A DNA stretch of 64,000 bases. It comes from JBGOTP01 sp963717075. Its GTDB lineage: Bacteria; Acidobacteriota; Vicinamibacteria; Vicinamibacterales; CAVVIG01. Under the pieces are notes generated by a model. That model ran no database searches and was not told the DNA's origin. It saw only the letters and a program-made list of their open reading frames with translations. Positions 19,290 to 29,597 of this stretch are shown here, piece after piece (position 1 is the first letter of the stretch; each line of letters begins with the position of its first letter). The stretch is taken from positions 310,001 to 374,000 of the forward strand of contig CAVQVI010000010.1 in assembly GCA_963717075.1 (NCBI GenBank). Reading direction: 5' to 3'. The translations under genes and the position numbers were made by a program.

Positions 19290-20740
19290 GACGCCCGCCC
19301 TTCGGATGAAGCTGGCGTGACCGACGCCGACCGTGCGGCCAGGAGTGCAATCAGACGATCCGGGATGGTTCCAATCGACCCAGCGCCGAGCGTGATCACC
19401 ACGTCGCCCGGATGGGCGACGCGGGCAATTGCGGCGGGCAGATCGTCCAGCTTCCGCACCAGGTCGACGTTCACGGCGAGGTCGCGCCGAACGGCGCTGG
19501 TCAAGGCATCGATCGTCACGCCCTCGATAGGGTTCTCGCCGGCAGGGTAAATGTCGGTCAACAAGACGTGATCGGCGCCAGCGAAGGACGGCCCGAAGGC
19601 GTCCATCAGCGCAGCCGTCCGGCTGAATCGGTGCGGTTGAAACGCAACGATGAGGCGGCGGTTCAGCGCACGGGCGGCCGCCAGTACGGCCGCAATCTCC
19701 GTGGGATGATGGCCGTAGTCGTCGACAACCAATATCCCGTTCGGCTCACCGCGGACCTCAAAGCGCCGCTCGACGCCGCGAAAGTCGCGCAGGCCACTGG
19801 CGATGCGCGCAAATGGGAGGCCCAGCTCGAGGCCGACCGCGACGGTCGCCAGAGCGTTCTGCAGGTTATGGAGACCGGGAACATTCAGCGTGATCGAACC
19901 GAGCGACACGACCGTCCCGCCAGGCTCGTCAGCTCGGCGCAGGCGGTGTTTCACGGTGGCCCTCATCGTCAGCGGCCCGGGCACGATGTCGGCGGCGGTG
20001 ACGTCCGCGCCATCATCGCCAAGGGTGTCCAAACCGTACGTCGTGACGGGACGCGTCATGCGCGGCAACACCTCACGCAGATGTCTGTCGTCCGCACATG
20101 CGACGATGACGCCGTAGAACGGGACCTTGTTGGCGAAATCGACGAACGCCTGCTGGAGGTCCGCGAATCCACTGTAGCTTTCGAGATGCTCGTAGTCGAT
20201 GTTCGTAATCACCGCAATCGTTGGAAACAGTTTGAGAAACGACCGATCGCTCTCATCAGCCTCGGCCACCATCAGCTCGCCGCGGCCAAGTCGTGCATTG
20301 CTACCGAAGGCGCTGAGTCGCCCGCCGATAACCGCCGTCGGATCCAGCCCCGCCCGCTCGAGGACGAGCGCGATCATCGACGTCGTCGTGGTCTTGCCGT
20401 GGGCCCCCGCCACCGCAATGGAGTAGCGAAGCCGCATCAGCTCCGCCAGCATCTCGGCGCGCGGAATCACCGGGATCTGCCGGCGCACCGCTTCCAGCAC
20501 TTCCGGGTTCGTCGGTCGAACCGCGGAAGACGTCACGACGACGTCCGCAGCGCCGAGGTGTCCTGCGGCGTGACCGTATTGCATCTCCACGCCCATCGCG
20601 GCCAGCCGTTCCGTGATGGCGGATCGTTTTTCGTCCGACCCACTCACCACATACCCAAGGTTCGACAGCAGCTCGGCGATGCCGCTCATACCGATGCCAC
20701 CGATCCCGATGAAGTGAACGCGCCGCGTTTTGCCAAGCAC
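19286..20740 (-). CDS. murC: UDP-N-acetylmuramate--L-alanine ligase MurC
   Basis: Adds L-alanine to UDP-MurNAc in peptidoglycan precursor synthesis. 484 residues, GTG start at 20740. The N-terminal Rossmann domain has HFIGIGGIGMSGIAELL, the ATP site is AVAGAHGKTTTTSMIA, and the central domain has EADESDRSFL and ITNIDYEHLESY. The C-terminal domain has DDYGHHPTEIAAVL and FQPHRFSRT. The stop is within the ftsQ start overlap. It begins seven bases after murG ends. Confidence 0.97.
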   Translation of the reverse strand: MLGKTRRVHFIGIGGIGMSGIAELLSNLGYVVSGSDEKRSAITERLAAMGVEMQYGHAAGHLGAADVVVTSSAVRPTNPEVLEAVRRQIPVIPRAEMLAELMRLRYSIAVAGAHGKTTTTSMIALVLERAGLDPTAVIGGRLSAFGSNARLGRGELMVAEADESDRSFLKLFPTIAVITNIDYEHLESYSGFADLQQAFVDFANKVPFYGVIVACADDRHLREVLPRMTRPVTTYGLDTLGDDGADVTAADIVPGPLTMRATVKHRLRRADEPGGTVVSLGSITLNVPGLHNLQNALATVAVGLELGLPFARIASGLRDFRGVERRFEVRGEPNGILVVDDYGHHPTEIAAVLAAARALNRRLIVAFQPHRFSRTAALMDAFGPSFAGADHVLLTDIYPAGENPIEGVTIDALTSAVRRDLAVNVDLVRKLDDLPAAIARVAHPGDVVITLGAGSIGTIPDRLIALLAARSASVTPASSEGRAS

Positions 20741-20747
20741 GAGTGCC

Positions 20748-21854
20748 CTACGCTCCCATCAGCTCGAGTGCCCTCTCCACAATGACCTTCGCCGCATCCG
20801 GTCTGCCCATGGCCCGCGCCGCACGCGCTATGCGAAGGCGCCTGTCCTCGTCGCCGGCGAGCGCCAGAATTCGATCCGCGAGTCGAGCTCCGGTGGTCTC
20901 GGCCTGCACGAGCAGCTCGGCCGCTCCGACCGATTCAAGTGCCTCTGCGTTCTTCCTCTGGTGGTCGTCCGTCGCAGTCGGCAGCGGAATAAGAATTGCC
21001 GCCTTGCCCGCCGCCGTAATCTCGGCCAACGTCGTGGCGCCTGCGCGACAGACGATCAGATCTGCTTGCGCGAGGCGTCGTCCCATGTCATGGAGGAACG
21101 GTTCGACGTCTGCCGCCAGCCCGGCCGCTCGATAGGCTGCGCGCACCATCTCCACATCTCGTTCTCCGGTCTGATGTGTGAGACGAAGACCCGGACCGCC
21201 GGCCGCCAGCTTCGCCGCTGCCTCCACCATGGCCACGTTGATTGCGTGCGCGCCCTGAGAACCGCCAAAGACTAGTACTCTGACGCCGGACGTGTCGCCA
21301 TTCGCGCGCGACTCCCTTCGTGGTTCGGCTGCCGTCAGAAACTCCGGCCGAACCGGATTACCACTGATGAACGCCTTCGATCCGAAAAACCTTCCCGCAG
21401 ACGCGAACGTCACGGCGGCCGCGCGAACAACAGGCGCGAGCAGCCGGTTGGTCAATCCAGGCACGGCGTTCTGCTCCAGCAGCAACGTCGGCGTTCCGCG
21501 AACCGCCGCCACCAGCACCACGGGGCCGGAACTGTATCCACCAACTCCGATAACCAAACGCGGACGACGGGCCGAAAGGATCCGCCAGGCATCGATCAAG
21601 CCGAGCGGCACCAGGACAGCCGCTCTCGCCCGAGAACGGATGGATGTGCCCTTGAAACCGCTGCTCCGAAGCACATCCAGTTCGAATCCCTCGCGCGGCA
21701 GGACCCTGGCCTCGATGCCCTGCCTGGTTCCGGCAAACGAAATACGGATGTCGGGCCGCCTCGCGAGCAACTCGCGCGCCACGGCGATACCCGGATACAA
21801 ATGGCCCCCGGTTCCGCCGCCGGCTATCACGACTCGTTCCCCGTCGCCTTTCAT
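20748..21854 (-). CDS. murG: UDP-GlcNAc transferase MurG (lipid II synthesis)
   Basis: Peripheral inner-membrane glycosyltransferase that adds GlcNAc to lipid I. 368 residues: VVIAGGGTGGHLYPGIAVA at the N-terminus, VIGVGGYSSGPVVLVA, QNAVPGLTNRLLA, VLVFGGSQGAHAIN, and the donor-site CRAGATTLAEITAAGKAAI and PTATDDHQRKNAEAL. The ATG overlaps the ftsW stop by four bases. Confidence 0.97.
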   Translation of the reverse strand: MKGDGERVVIAGGGTGGHLYPGIAVARELLARRPDIRISFAGTRQGIEARVLPREGFELDVLRSSGFKGTSIRSRARAAVLVPLGLIDAWRILSARRPRLVIGVGGYSSGPVVLVAAVRGTPTLLLEQNAVPGLTNRLLAPVVRAAAVTFASAGRFFGSKAFISGNPVRPEFLTAAEPRRESRANGDTSGVRVLVFGGSQGAHAINVAMVEAAAKLAAGGPGLRLTHQTGERDVEMVRAAYRAAGLAADVEPFLHDMGRRLAQADLIVCRAGATTLAEITAAGKAAILIPLPTATDDHQRKNAEALESVGAAELLVQAETTGARLADRILALAGDEDRRLRIARAARAMGRPDAAKVIVERALELMGA

Positions 21855-22933
21855 GAGTCTGGCGTCGCATGTTTCGAGACGTTCAGGAGAACGCCCATCC
21901 CAAGGAGATTGATGAGCAACGATGATCCGCCGAAGCTGACAAACGGGAGCGGGATGCCTTTGGTCGGCATGAGACCGAGCACAACACTCATGTTGACAAA
22001 GGCCTGTACGACAACCATCGTCGTCAGACCAAGGGCAAGAAATGCGCCGAATTTGTCGGGTGCGTTCAGGGCGATGCGAACGCCGCGCCAGGCAATGACA
22101 CAGAAACAGATGAGCACCAGCGTCGCGCCGATGAGGCCCATTTCCTCCGCGATCACCGCGTAGATGAAATCGGTTTGCGCCTCAGGCAGGTAGAACAGCT
22201 TCTGCACACCGTTCATGAGCCCGCGCCCCTGAACCCCGCCGGTGCCCACCGCGATCAAGGACTGGATGATCTGATAGCCGTTACCGAGCGGATCCTCCCA
22301 GGGGTTGAGGAACGTCAGGATCCGGCGCATCCGGTAGCCAACGGTCATGACGAGCACGACGACGACCGGAAGCGCGACAATTGCGGCGCCTGTCATGTGG
22401 CGGTAGTTGAGCCCGGCGGCGAACACCATCACGGCGGCAATCAGCGTAAGGGCCGCTGCCGTGCCCAGATCGGGCTCGCCCAGGATCAGTGCGATCCAGC
22501 CAAGAACGACCAGCGCGATTGGGACAAGCGAGTAGCCGACCTCGTTGACGCGATGCATCCGCCGTTCGAGTAGCGCCGCGATGAACACGATGACCGCCAG
22601 TTTGGCGGGCTCCGACGGCTGGATGCCGAGCCCGCCAACGTTGAACCAGCGGCTCGCGTGGTTGCGCGACGGCATGAAGAGCACCGCGACGAGACCGAGC
22701 GTCACGATGCCGAGGAACGACCAGATGAACGCCGACTCGCGATAGTGGCGATAGTCGATGCGCATGACCACGCTGAGAACGGCGAAGCCCAGAGCGGCCC
22801 ACATCAACTGCTTGGTCAAGTAGGCGTACGGGTTCTTGACGGCCGAAGCGCTGTATACCATCACGACGCTGAGACAGACCAGCAGGAGGGTCGTGAGAAA
22901 CAGAATGCGATCAGACTTGAGTTTTCGAGCCAT
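21851..22933 (-). CDS. ftsW: FtsW, SEDS peptidoglycan polymerase of the divisome
   Basis: Ten-helix SEDS glycosyltransferase that polymerises lipid II at the septum with FtsI. Starting at ATG 22933 (ARKLKSDRILF) gives 360 residues; a GTG at 22969 would add twelve. Signatures are SASAVKNPYAYLTKQLMWA, the catalytic-loop region NHASRWFNVGGLGIQPSEPA, GEPDLGTAAAL, GYQIIQSLIAVGTGG and MPTKGIPLPFVSFGGSSL. A 216-base gap with a palindromic element separates it from murD upstream. Confidence 0.95.
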   Translation of the reverse strand: MARKLKSDRILFLTTLLLVCLSVVMVYSASAVKNPYAYLTKQLMWAALGFAVLSVVMRIDYRHYRESAFIWSFLGIVTLGLVAVLFMPSRNHASRWFNVGGLGIQPSEPAKLAVIVFIAALLERRMHRVNEVGYSLVPIALVVLGWIALILGEPDLGTAAALTLIAAVMVFAAGLNYRHMTGAAIVALPVVVVLVMTVGYRMRRILTFLNPWEDPLGNGYQIIQSLIAVGTGGVQGRGLMNGVQKLFYLPEAQTDFIYAVIAEEMGLIGATLVLICFCVIAWRGVRIALNAPDKFGAFLALGLTTMVVVQAFVNMSVVLGLMPTKGIPLPFVSFGGSSLLINLLGMGVLLNVSKHATPDS

Positions 22934-22970
22934 TGCGCCTATAAAGCTGAGCCCTGCTTGATCCGACACA

Positions 22971-23099
22971 CTGTGAACGGTCAGCAGTCATCAGTCGGCC
23001 TTGGATGAAGGCACCAGCTTCGCAGGCCGGGGCAGCCTGCGTTCCCAGCAGCCAATCCTTCACCGCGAAGACCGACTGATGACAGCTCACCGTTCACAG
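22971..23099. repeat. Long imperfect palindrome between murD and ftsW
   Basis: Two 28-base arms (22971-22998 and 23072-23099) are inverted copies of each other with only two mismatches. The outer part contains CTGTGAACGGT and the inner part GTCATCAGTCGG. Inside the 73-base loop a second hairpin CGCAGGC / GCCTGCG lies around 23017-23037. The size (129 bases), nested symmetry and intergenic position resemble a MITE or REP-type unit. A transcript crossing it would fold into a cruciform-like structure inside the cell-wall operon. Confidence 0.75.
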
Positions 23100-23149
23100 C
23101 CACCAATCTTCAAACGCTCCTCGTTTTCACCCCGCTTCGTGGTCGGGGT

Positions 23150-24510
23150 CTACATCGTCTTGCGCGTCAGGTGCGCGACTTCCTCCTTGAACCTCCGCCC
23201 GCGTTCGGCGTAATCGCGAAACATGTCGAAGCTCGCGCACGCAGGCGCCAGCAGCACCACGCCTGCCGGACTGGCCAACGCGAAGGCCATCCGCACGGCG
23301 TCCGCGAGCGACGTGGCCTCATGAACGTCAACCGCGCCGGACAAGGCCTCCCGCAGCAACGGGGCAGCCTCGCCAATGACCACGACTCCCTTGGCCCGAA
23401 CCGCCAGGGGATTCCGGAGGAGATCGCAGGTCGCCGCCCTTGAAGCGTCCACCCATGATTGGCACGAGTCCGGCGTCGAAGCTCTCGATGGATCTGAGCG
23501 CGGCTTCCACGTTCGTGGCCTTCGAGTCGTTGACAAACCGGACACCGTCGCAGTCCGCGACAAGCTCCATCGCGTGTTCGAGTCCTCGAAAGGATTCCAC
23601 CGCTGCCGTGATCGCAGCTGGTGCGGCACCGGCAATCACACCGACGGTTGCCGCCGCGAGAACGTCGTCGATCAGATGCGAACCGAGCAAATGAATCGCG
23701 TCCACAGGAACGAGCCGCTCGTTTCGATCACCGCTCCGATCGACAATCCAGCCCCCTTCGACCCGCGTACCGACGATGGCCGGGTCCCGGCGCGTGAACA
23801 GGCGTTTGGCCGCCCGGCCGCGGCGAGCCAGCTCGAGCACCTGGGGGTCGTCCGCGTTGACCACGGCCCAGTCATCGGCGCTCTGGTTCTCGAAGATCCG
23901 TGCCTTGGCCGCCGCGTAGGCTTCCATGCTGGGGTGCCGATCGAGATGGTCTGGCGACAGGTTCAGCATCACCGCGATCCACGGATGGAATGTCTCGGTC
24001 TGCTGGAGCTGGAAGCTGCTCGCCTCGACGACGTGCAACATGTCCGGGGTTGAGTTGCCGACCTGCGCGCTCAACGGAGATCCGATGTTGCCGCCGATGG
24101 TCACTCTGAACCCGGCCGCCTCGAGAATTCGCCCGGTCAGTTCCGTCGTCGTGGACTTCCCTTTCGTCCCGGTGATCGCAATCAACCGGCCGCGCAGCCA
24201 GCGTGAAGCCAGCTCGAGTTCACCAATCACCGGCACGCCCCGCTGTCGGGCGGCAACGACCGCCGGCACATCGGGAGGCACTCCCGGACTCAGGATGACA
24301 AGATCGGCGCTCGTGAACGTCTCCGTCGCATGGCCACCCAGTTCGATCTCCACGCCGAGTCGCGTCAGCGACTTGACATCCGGGACGTCCTCACTCGCAT
24401 CAGAAACGATCACTCGTGCGCCGCGTCGCGCGCAGCAGTTCCGCCGCCGCCCTTCCGCTGCGCGCCGCACCGGCCACCGTGACTCGCTTTCCCTCCACTG
24501 AGAACGCCAT
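23150..24510 (-). CDS. murD: UDP-N-acetylmuramoyl-L-alanine--D-glutamate ligase MurD (two apparent frameshifts)
   Basis: Adds D-glutamate to UDP-MurNAc-L-Ala. ATG 24510 overlaps the mraY stop and gives KRVTVAGAARSGRAAAELL. After a break near 24430 come VIVSDASEDVPDV, LVILSPGVPPDVP, the ATP site AITGTKGKSTTTELTGRIL, EASSFQLQQTETF and NLSPDHLDRHPSM. The C-terminal domain has FVNDSKATNVEAALRSIE and IMGGRFKGGDL. After a second break near 23425 come GVVVIGEAAPLLREAL and LLAPACASFDMFRDYAERG. About 453 residues when corrected. Confidence 0.93.
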
Positions 24511-25605
24511 TAACGCAGCTTCAACGTCGTCAAACTGAACAGCGCGAAGATGATTGCGACAATCACGAAGCGCGTGATGACTTTTGGCTCGCTCCATCCG
24601 ATGAGCTCGAAGTGGTGATGCAGCGGTGCCATCTTGAATACCCGCTGACCGGTGAGCTTGAATGACGCCACCTGAATGACCACGGAGAGCGCTTCGAGCA
24701 CGAACACGCCTCCGACAATCACCAGCAGCATTTCCTGCTTGATGAGAATGGCGACGGTCCCCAGGGCCGCGCCGAGGGCAAGCGATCCGACATCGCCCAT
24801 GAAGATTTCGGCTGGATATGAGTTGTACCAGAGGAAACCGAGCGACGAACCGACTAGCGCACCGCAAAAGATGGTCAGCTCCGCGACAGGCGAGAAGTGC
24901 TCGAGCAGCAGGTACTCGGCGAGCACTCGATGTCCCGACGACGTAGGTGAGCGCCGTATACGCAGCCACCGCAATCGCACATGTACCGATCGCGAGGCCG
25001 TCGAGACCGTCGGTCAAATTGACGGCGTTCGACCATGCGGTCAGTACGAACATCGTGAACGGGACGTACCACCAGCCAAGGTCCGGATGAAATGCCTTGA
25101 AGAACGGAAAGCTGAGGCGCGTGTTGTACAGGTTGCGATGCTGGAGCCAGAGCAGGACGATGCCCACGCCCATCGCAATCAGGAACTGCAGACCCAGCTT
25201 GTAGCGCGGTAGCAGCCCGTGATGGTCGCGCCTGACGATCTTCAAGTAGTCGTCCAGAAACCCGATGCCGCCAAACAGCGTCGTGGTCACGACCGCGATC
25301 CACATGTACTCGTTCGTCAGGTTGGTCCAGAGCAGCGTCGGCACGAGCGCGGCGGTGAGAATGAGGAGCCCGCCCATGGTCGGCGTCCCGGCTTTGGGAC
25401 GATGGGAGGCCGGCCCCTCCAGCCGAATCACTTGTCCGACTTGGAACTCCCGCAGCTTGCGAATGAGCCATGGACCGAGCATCAGACTGATGGCGAGCGC
25501 TGAGAGACTCGCGGCCGCCGTCCGAACTGTGACGTACCGCATCACGTTCAGCGCCGAGAGCCATGGGTACTGAGACGAGAGCGGGAACAGCAGGTGATAC
25601 AGCAT
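24510..25605 (-). CDS. mraY: MraY, phospho-MurNAc-pentapeptide translocase (one apparent frameshift)
   Basis: Integral membrane enzyme that makes lipid I on undecaprenyl phosphate. It has about ten helices. The markers are SHRPKAGTPTMGGLLIL, FGGIGFLDDYLKI with the metal-binding Asp pair, AVNLTDGLDGLAIG, and, after a break near 24930, WYNSYPAEIFMGDVGSLALG, HHHFELIGWSEPKVI and the last helix. About 365 residues when corrected. It begins six bases after murE ends; the usual murF gene between them is missing. Confidence 0.95.
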
Positions 25606-25610
25606 TGGGA

Positions 25611-27123
25611 TTACACAACACTGGAGTTGCTGCGCCGACGGTTGAGCGCATCCTGCGCCACGACAACGTCGTCAAATGGGAGCTCCTGATTGCCGACGAC
25701 CTGGTACTTTTCGTGGCCCTTGCCGGCGATGAGCACAAGGTCGCCCGGGCGCGCCAGCTCGATGGCCTTCGCAATGGCGTCGCGGCGATCGACGATCGAG
25801 ATCAGCCGCTGGGCGCCGACGCGTCGAGTGTCCACAGTGATGCCGCGCCGGATTTCCTCGATGATGCGAGCGGGATCTTCTCCGCGAGGATTGTCCGAGG
25901 TGATGAGGATCACATCGCTCAGTCGGCCCGCCACCGCGCCCATGAGGGGCCGCTTGGTCCGATCGCGATCGCCGCCGCAGCCGAAAATCGTGATCAGTCG
26001 CCCGCGCGCCAGCGGCCGTGCCGTTTCCAGCAGGTTCCTCAACGCGTCGTCCGTATGGGCGTAGTCCACCACGACCGTGAACTCGTCTTTCGGCTGGGAG
26101 ACCACCTGGAACCGTCCGGGGACACCCGCAAGCGCCGTCACGCCGTGCTCGATGGCATCGAACGAGACGTCCAGCGCGGTCGCCGTCGAGACAGCCGCAA
26201 GGATGTTGTAGACATTGGGACGGCCGACGAGCGACGAACGAACCTGAAGCGTGCCTCGCGGTGTCCGGACATCGAATGCCAGACCTTCGAGCGAAAAGGA
26301 GAGCGGGCCCGGAGTGATGTCGGCCGGCCGATTGACCGCATACGTGACAGGTCTCTTGCCGATATCGGTCAGAGTCGCACCGCGCGGATCGTCCAGATTG
26401 ATCAGGCTCGGGGCTTCGGGCGGCAGCATCTCGAACAACCGGCGCTTTGCCTGGAAGTACGCCTCCATGTCCGGGTAGAAATCGAGATGGTCGCGCGTGA
26501 GGTTGGTGAACACGCCGGCGGCAAACCTGATCGAATCGACTCGGCGCAGCGACAACGCATGCGATGAGACCTCCATGGCGCACGCGCGGCATCCGCGGTC
26601 CGACATTTCGCGGAGCAGACGCTGCAGCTCGGGCGCCTCGGGCGTCGTGTGCGTGGCCTCTCGGGTTTCGTCGCCGACGCGATAACCGACCGTGCCGATC
26701 AGGCCGCAGCGCCTCTGGGCGGCGTCGAAGATGGACGCCACGAGGTACGCGGTCGTGGTCTTACCATTCGTGCCCGTGATGCCGATGACCTGTATCTCGG
26801 CGCTCGGATGGCCAGAAAGGGTCGCGGCCAGGAGCGCGAGCGCCAACCGCGCGTCGGTTACCGTCGTCCACGCCACCTGGATATCCGGCAGGGCCGGCTG
26901 TTCCGACACGACGACGACGGCTCCACGGTCGACGGCCTCGCGGGCAAATGTGGCACCGTCTGCCTGCAGCCCCTTCAGCGCGACGAAGACCTCACCCGCG
27001 CTTGATGCGTCTGGAGTCGTAGGCAACGCCCGTCACCTCTTGTGGAACCCCAGGTGGCGGCAGCGTGGCCGTTGCGATCAGACCGCGCTCGTGAAGGACA
27101 CCCGAAAGCGTTTCCCACGTCAT
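25611..27123 (-). CDS. murE: MurE, UDP-MurNAc-tripeptide synthetase, mDAP type (one apparent frameshift)
   Basis: Adds the third stem residue. ATG 27123 lies in the ATGA overlap with ftsI; the first residues read TWETLSGVLHERGLIATATL and GVAYDSRRIKRG. One extra base at about 26997 then shifts the frame to GEVFVALKGLQADG. Next come GITGTNGKTTTAYLVA, HTTPEAPELQRLL, MEVSSHALSLRRV, VFTNLTRDHLDFY, DYAHTDDALRNLL and GCGGDRDRTKRP. SDNPRGEDP contains the DNPR motif that marks meso-diaminopimelate-adding enzymes, so the organism should have mDAP peptidoglycan. Confidence 0.95.
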
Positions 27124-29205
27124 GGTTGTGCTCCGCCTGCGGGGGAGCCCAGTGGGGATCGGGCGAGCGCCAGCTCACACGCAGAACCAGCCTCAACGGG
27201 CGTACCAGGCGCCGGATTCTGTGACACGACGAAGCCATGGCCGACCATTCTGGCCGTGAGTCCGAGCCTGACGAGTCGGCGATTCGCCTCACGCGCACTC
27301 AGTCCGCGCAGGTCGGGCAGAGTTCCAGGATCGCCGTCGGCCACGAGCCTGACGGCGGGCGCGCGGCTCGCGCCCGACCGCCGGAACTCGCGACCCCTCG
27401 CTGGCGAGGGCGAGCAGTACCGGCGGGTTCGGATTGACCGTCGGCGCGATGCCACGATGGCGTAGGGCCGACACGGCAATCCGTTGAAAGATCGGCGCGG
27501 CCACGACACCACCGCTGGTGCCGTTTCCGTGCGGCGAGTCGACCATCACGATGATCGCCACGGCCGGCTGCTGCGAGGGAACGAAGCCGACAAAAGACGC
27601 GTAGTTGTCGCTTGCTGAATAGCGCCCGCCCACGAGCTTCGAGGCGGTGCCTGTCTTTCCGGCGACCGTGAAGCCGGGAATCCGGGCCGCTTTGCCTGTA
27701 CCCTCTTCCACCACGCGCTCCATGATGGCCGTCAGCGCCGCTGCGGTCTCCGCGCTGATGGCGCGCCGCAGCACCTTCGGCCGCACGGCAACACGAAGGC
27801 CGTTCCGATAAATGGCGCCCACAACGCGGGGCTCGACCAACTCGCCACCGTTGGCCACGGCGCTCACCGCCGCCAGCATCTGCAACGGGGTGACCGCAAC
27901 CTGATACCCCATCGATACCGACGCCAGCGCGCTGTCGGTCAGCTTCTCCGCGCTCCAGACAATGCCGGCGTTTTCACCCGGGAAGTCAGGTGACGCGGGC
28001 CGGCCGAATCCGAACCGGCGCACGTACTCGCTCATTCGCTCTCTACCCACCTTGAAGCCGATCTTGATCGCACCGACATTGCTCGACTTGACGATCACGT
28101 CGCCGAAGGACAGCACGCCGTAGTTGTGCCCGTGATACTCGTCCACGACGTGGTTCTTGGAGACGCGGATCACGCCTGGGCTCGTGTCGATGAGGGTGTT
28201 CACCGGCAGCACGTGCTCTTCAATGGCCGCGGAGGCCGTCACAATCTTGAACGTGGACCCCGGCTCGTACAGATCCTGAACGGCCCGGTTGCGGCGATCA
28301 TTCTCGTGTGAGTCGCGCGGGACGTTCGGATCGAACGTCGGCTCGTTCGCCATGGCCAGGATCTCGCCGGTGTGTGGGTCAACGATGATGGCCGTGCCGC
28401 TGGCGGCGCGATTCTCAATCACGCCGACGCGCAGTTCCCGCTCGGCGACATGCTGCAGCGCTTCGTCGATGGTCAGCTCGAGCGTCGATCCGGGTGTCGG
28501 CGCCTGTTCCACGCGGCTGAACACGTGCCGTAACGCATCGGTCTGTACGACAACCTGGCCGTCTCTGCCGCGAATCTGTCGGTTGTAGGCGTATTCGATG
28601 CCCTCCAGCCCGTTGTTATCCGTGCCGACCCAGCCGAGAAGGTGAGCGGCGAGTTGCTTGCTTGGATAGAAGCGACGGGGTTCCTGGCGAAAACTGACGT
28701 AGTTGAGGTTCAGGGCCGCGACCCGGCTGGCTTCCTCCGCCGATGTGCGACGCCTGACCCACGCAAACAATTTCTTGCGATTGCTGAACCGCTTCAACAG
28801 CAGCGCCCGCTCGTCTCGGGTGCAATCGGCGAGCGCCCGACACAACTGCTGAACCGCAGCAGCTGCGTCCGGAATTTCCGACGGTGAGGCCCAGATCGAT
28901 GGTGCATCGGCGCTCGTGGCGAGTACGTGCCCGCGGCGGTCGAGAATATCGCCGCGCGTGGCGGGCGCGTCGCTGACGCTTTCCTGTTGATCCCTGGCGC
29001 GCGCTTCGAGATCGACTCGCTGGAAGATCTGGAGGTGTACGAGCCTGGCTTCGATGCCGATCGCCCAGACGAGGAGCACGCCCGTGGCGACCGTGACACG
29101 TCGCCTGATCGTCAGGCGCCAGTCGATCGTCGGATCGTGCGGCCTGCCGGCCTGCTGGCGTTGACGCGCCAGGAGACGTCGAAACCGGTGAAGCCGCTCA
29201 ATCAC
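27120..29205 (-). CDS. ftsI: FtsI/PBP3 septal transpeptidase with C-terminal PASTA domain (one apparent frameshift)
   Basis: Class B penicillin-binding protein cross-linking septal peptidoglycan. GTG 29205 overlaps the ftsL stop. A membrane helix (TVATGVLLVWAIGIEARL) is followed by the pedestal domain (RGDILDRRGHVLATS) and the transpeptidase with EPGSTFKIV (Ser-X-X-Lys), VKSSNVGAIKI (Ser-X-Asn) and AGKTGTASK (Lys-Thr-Gly). A break at about 27365 hides the last 80 residues, which form one PASTA domain (GTLPDLRGLSAREANRRL, PAPGTPVEAGS) expected to sense muropeptides or lipid II. About 694 residues when corrected. Confidence 0.95.
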
Positions 29206-29589
29206 CGCTGGGCAACAACCGTTGGGGCCGGCGGATCGGCCGGTTGCACACGCTGAATCACAATGGCGTCCTCAAGCGTCGGTGGCATCATGCCGAGCTT
29301 CTTCGTAGCCAAATCCTCGATGCGCTGCGGCCTCCGCAGCTCCTCGAGCTTGAGCAGAAGATGCTTGCCCTCGTTCTCCTCGGCACTCAACAGCTTCTGC
29401 ATCGACTCGATGTCGTAGCCGTGCTGCCGCAGCGCCCAGTGCTGCCATGCGGAGAACAGCATGACCACCAGCAGGAAGCCCGCCATACCGAACCATTTCC
29501 ACTGCTCGCGCTCGCGGGCTTCGTCCACCTCGCGGACAATCGGGATTGTTGCGAACGTCCTTCTTGATGGCGTACTCGAACGGTTCCAT
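29202..29589 (-). CDS. ftsL: Cell division protein FtsL (one apparent frameshift)
   Basis: Small bitopic divisome protein. From ATG 29589: EPFEYAIKKDVRNNP, then one extra base near 29545, then IVREVDEAREREQWKWFG, a membrane helix (MAGFLLVVMLFSAWQHW) and a periplasmic leucine-zipper-like segment (MQKLLSAEENEGKHLLLKLE) followed by RPQRIEDLATKKLGMMPP, typical of FtsL. About 128 residues. A shorter version from 29528 would lose the cytoplasmic tail. It lies between rsmH and ftsI in the standard order. Confidence 0.85.
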
Positions 29590-29597
29590 GGTTGCCT

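Noticed and set aside
19412..20785. 457-codon plus-strand frame over murC
   Set aside because: Antisense to intact murC; low-complexity polar composition.
22971..23099. Reading the palindrome as a CRISPR fragment or att site
   Set aside because: Only one pair of arms, inverted rather than direct, no spacers, no integrase or cas gene, and no tRNA next to it.
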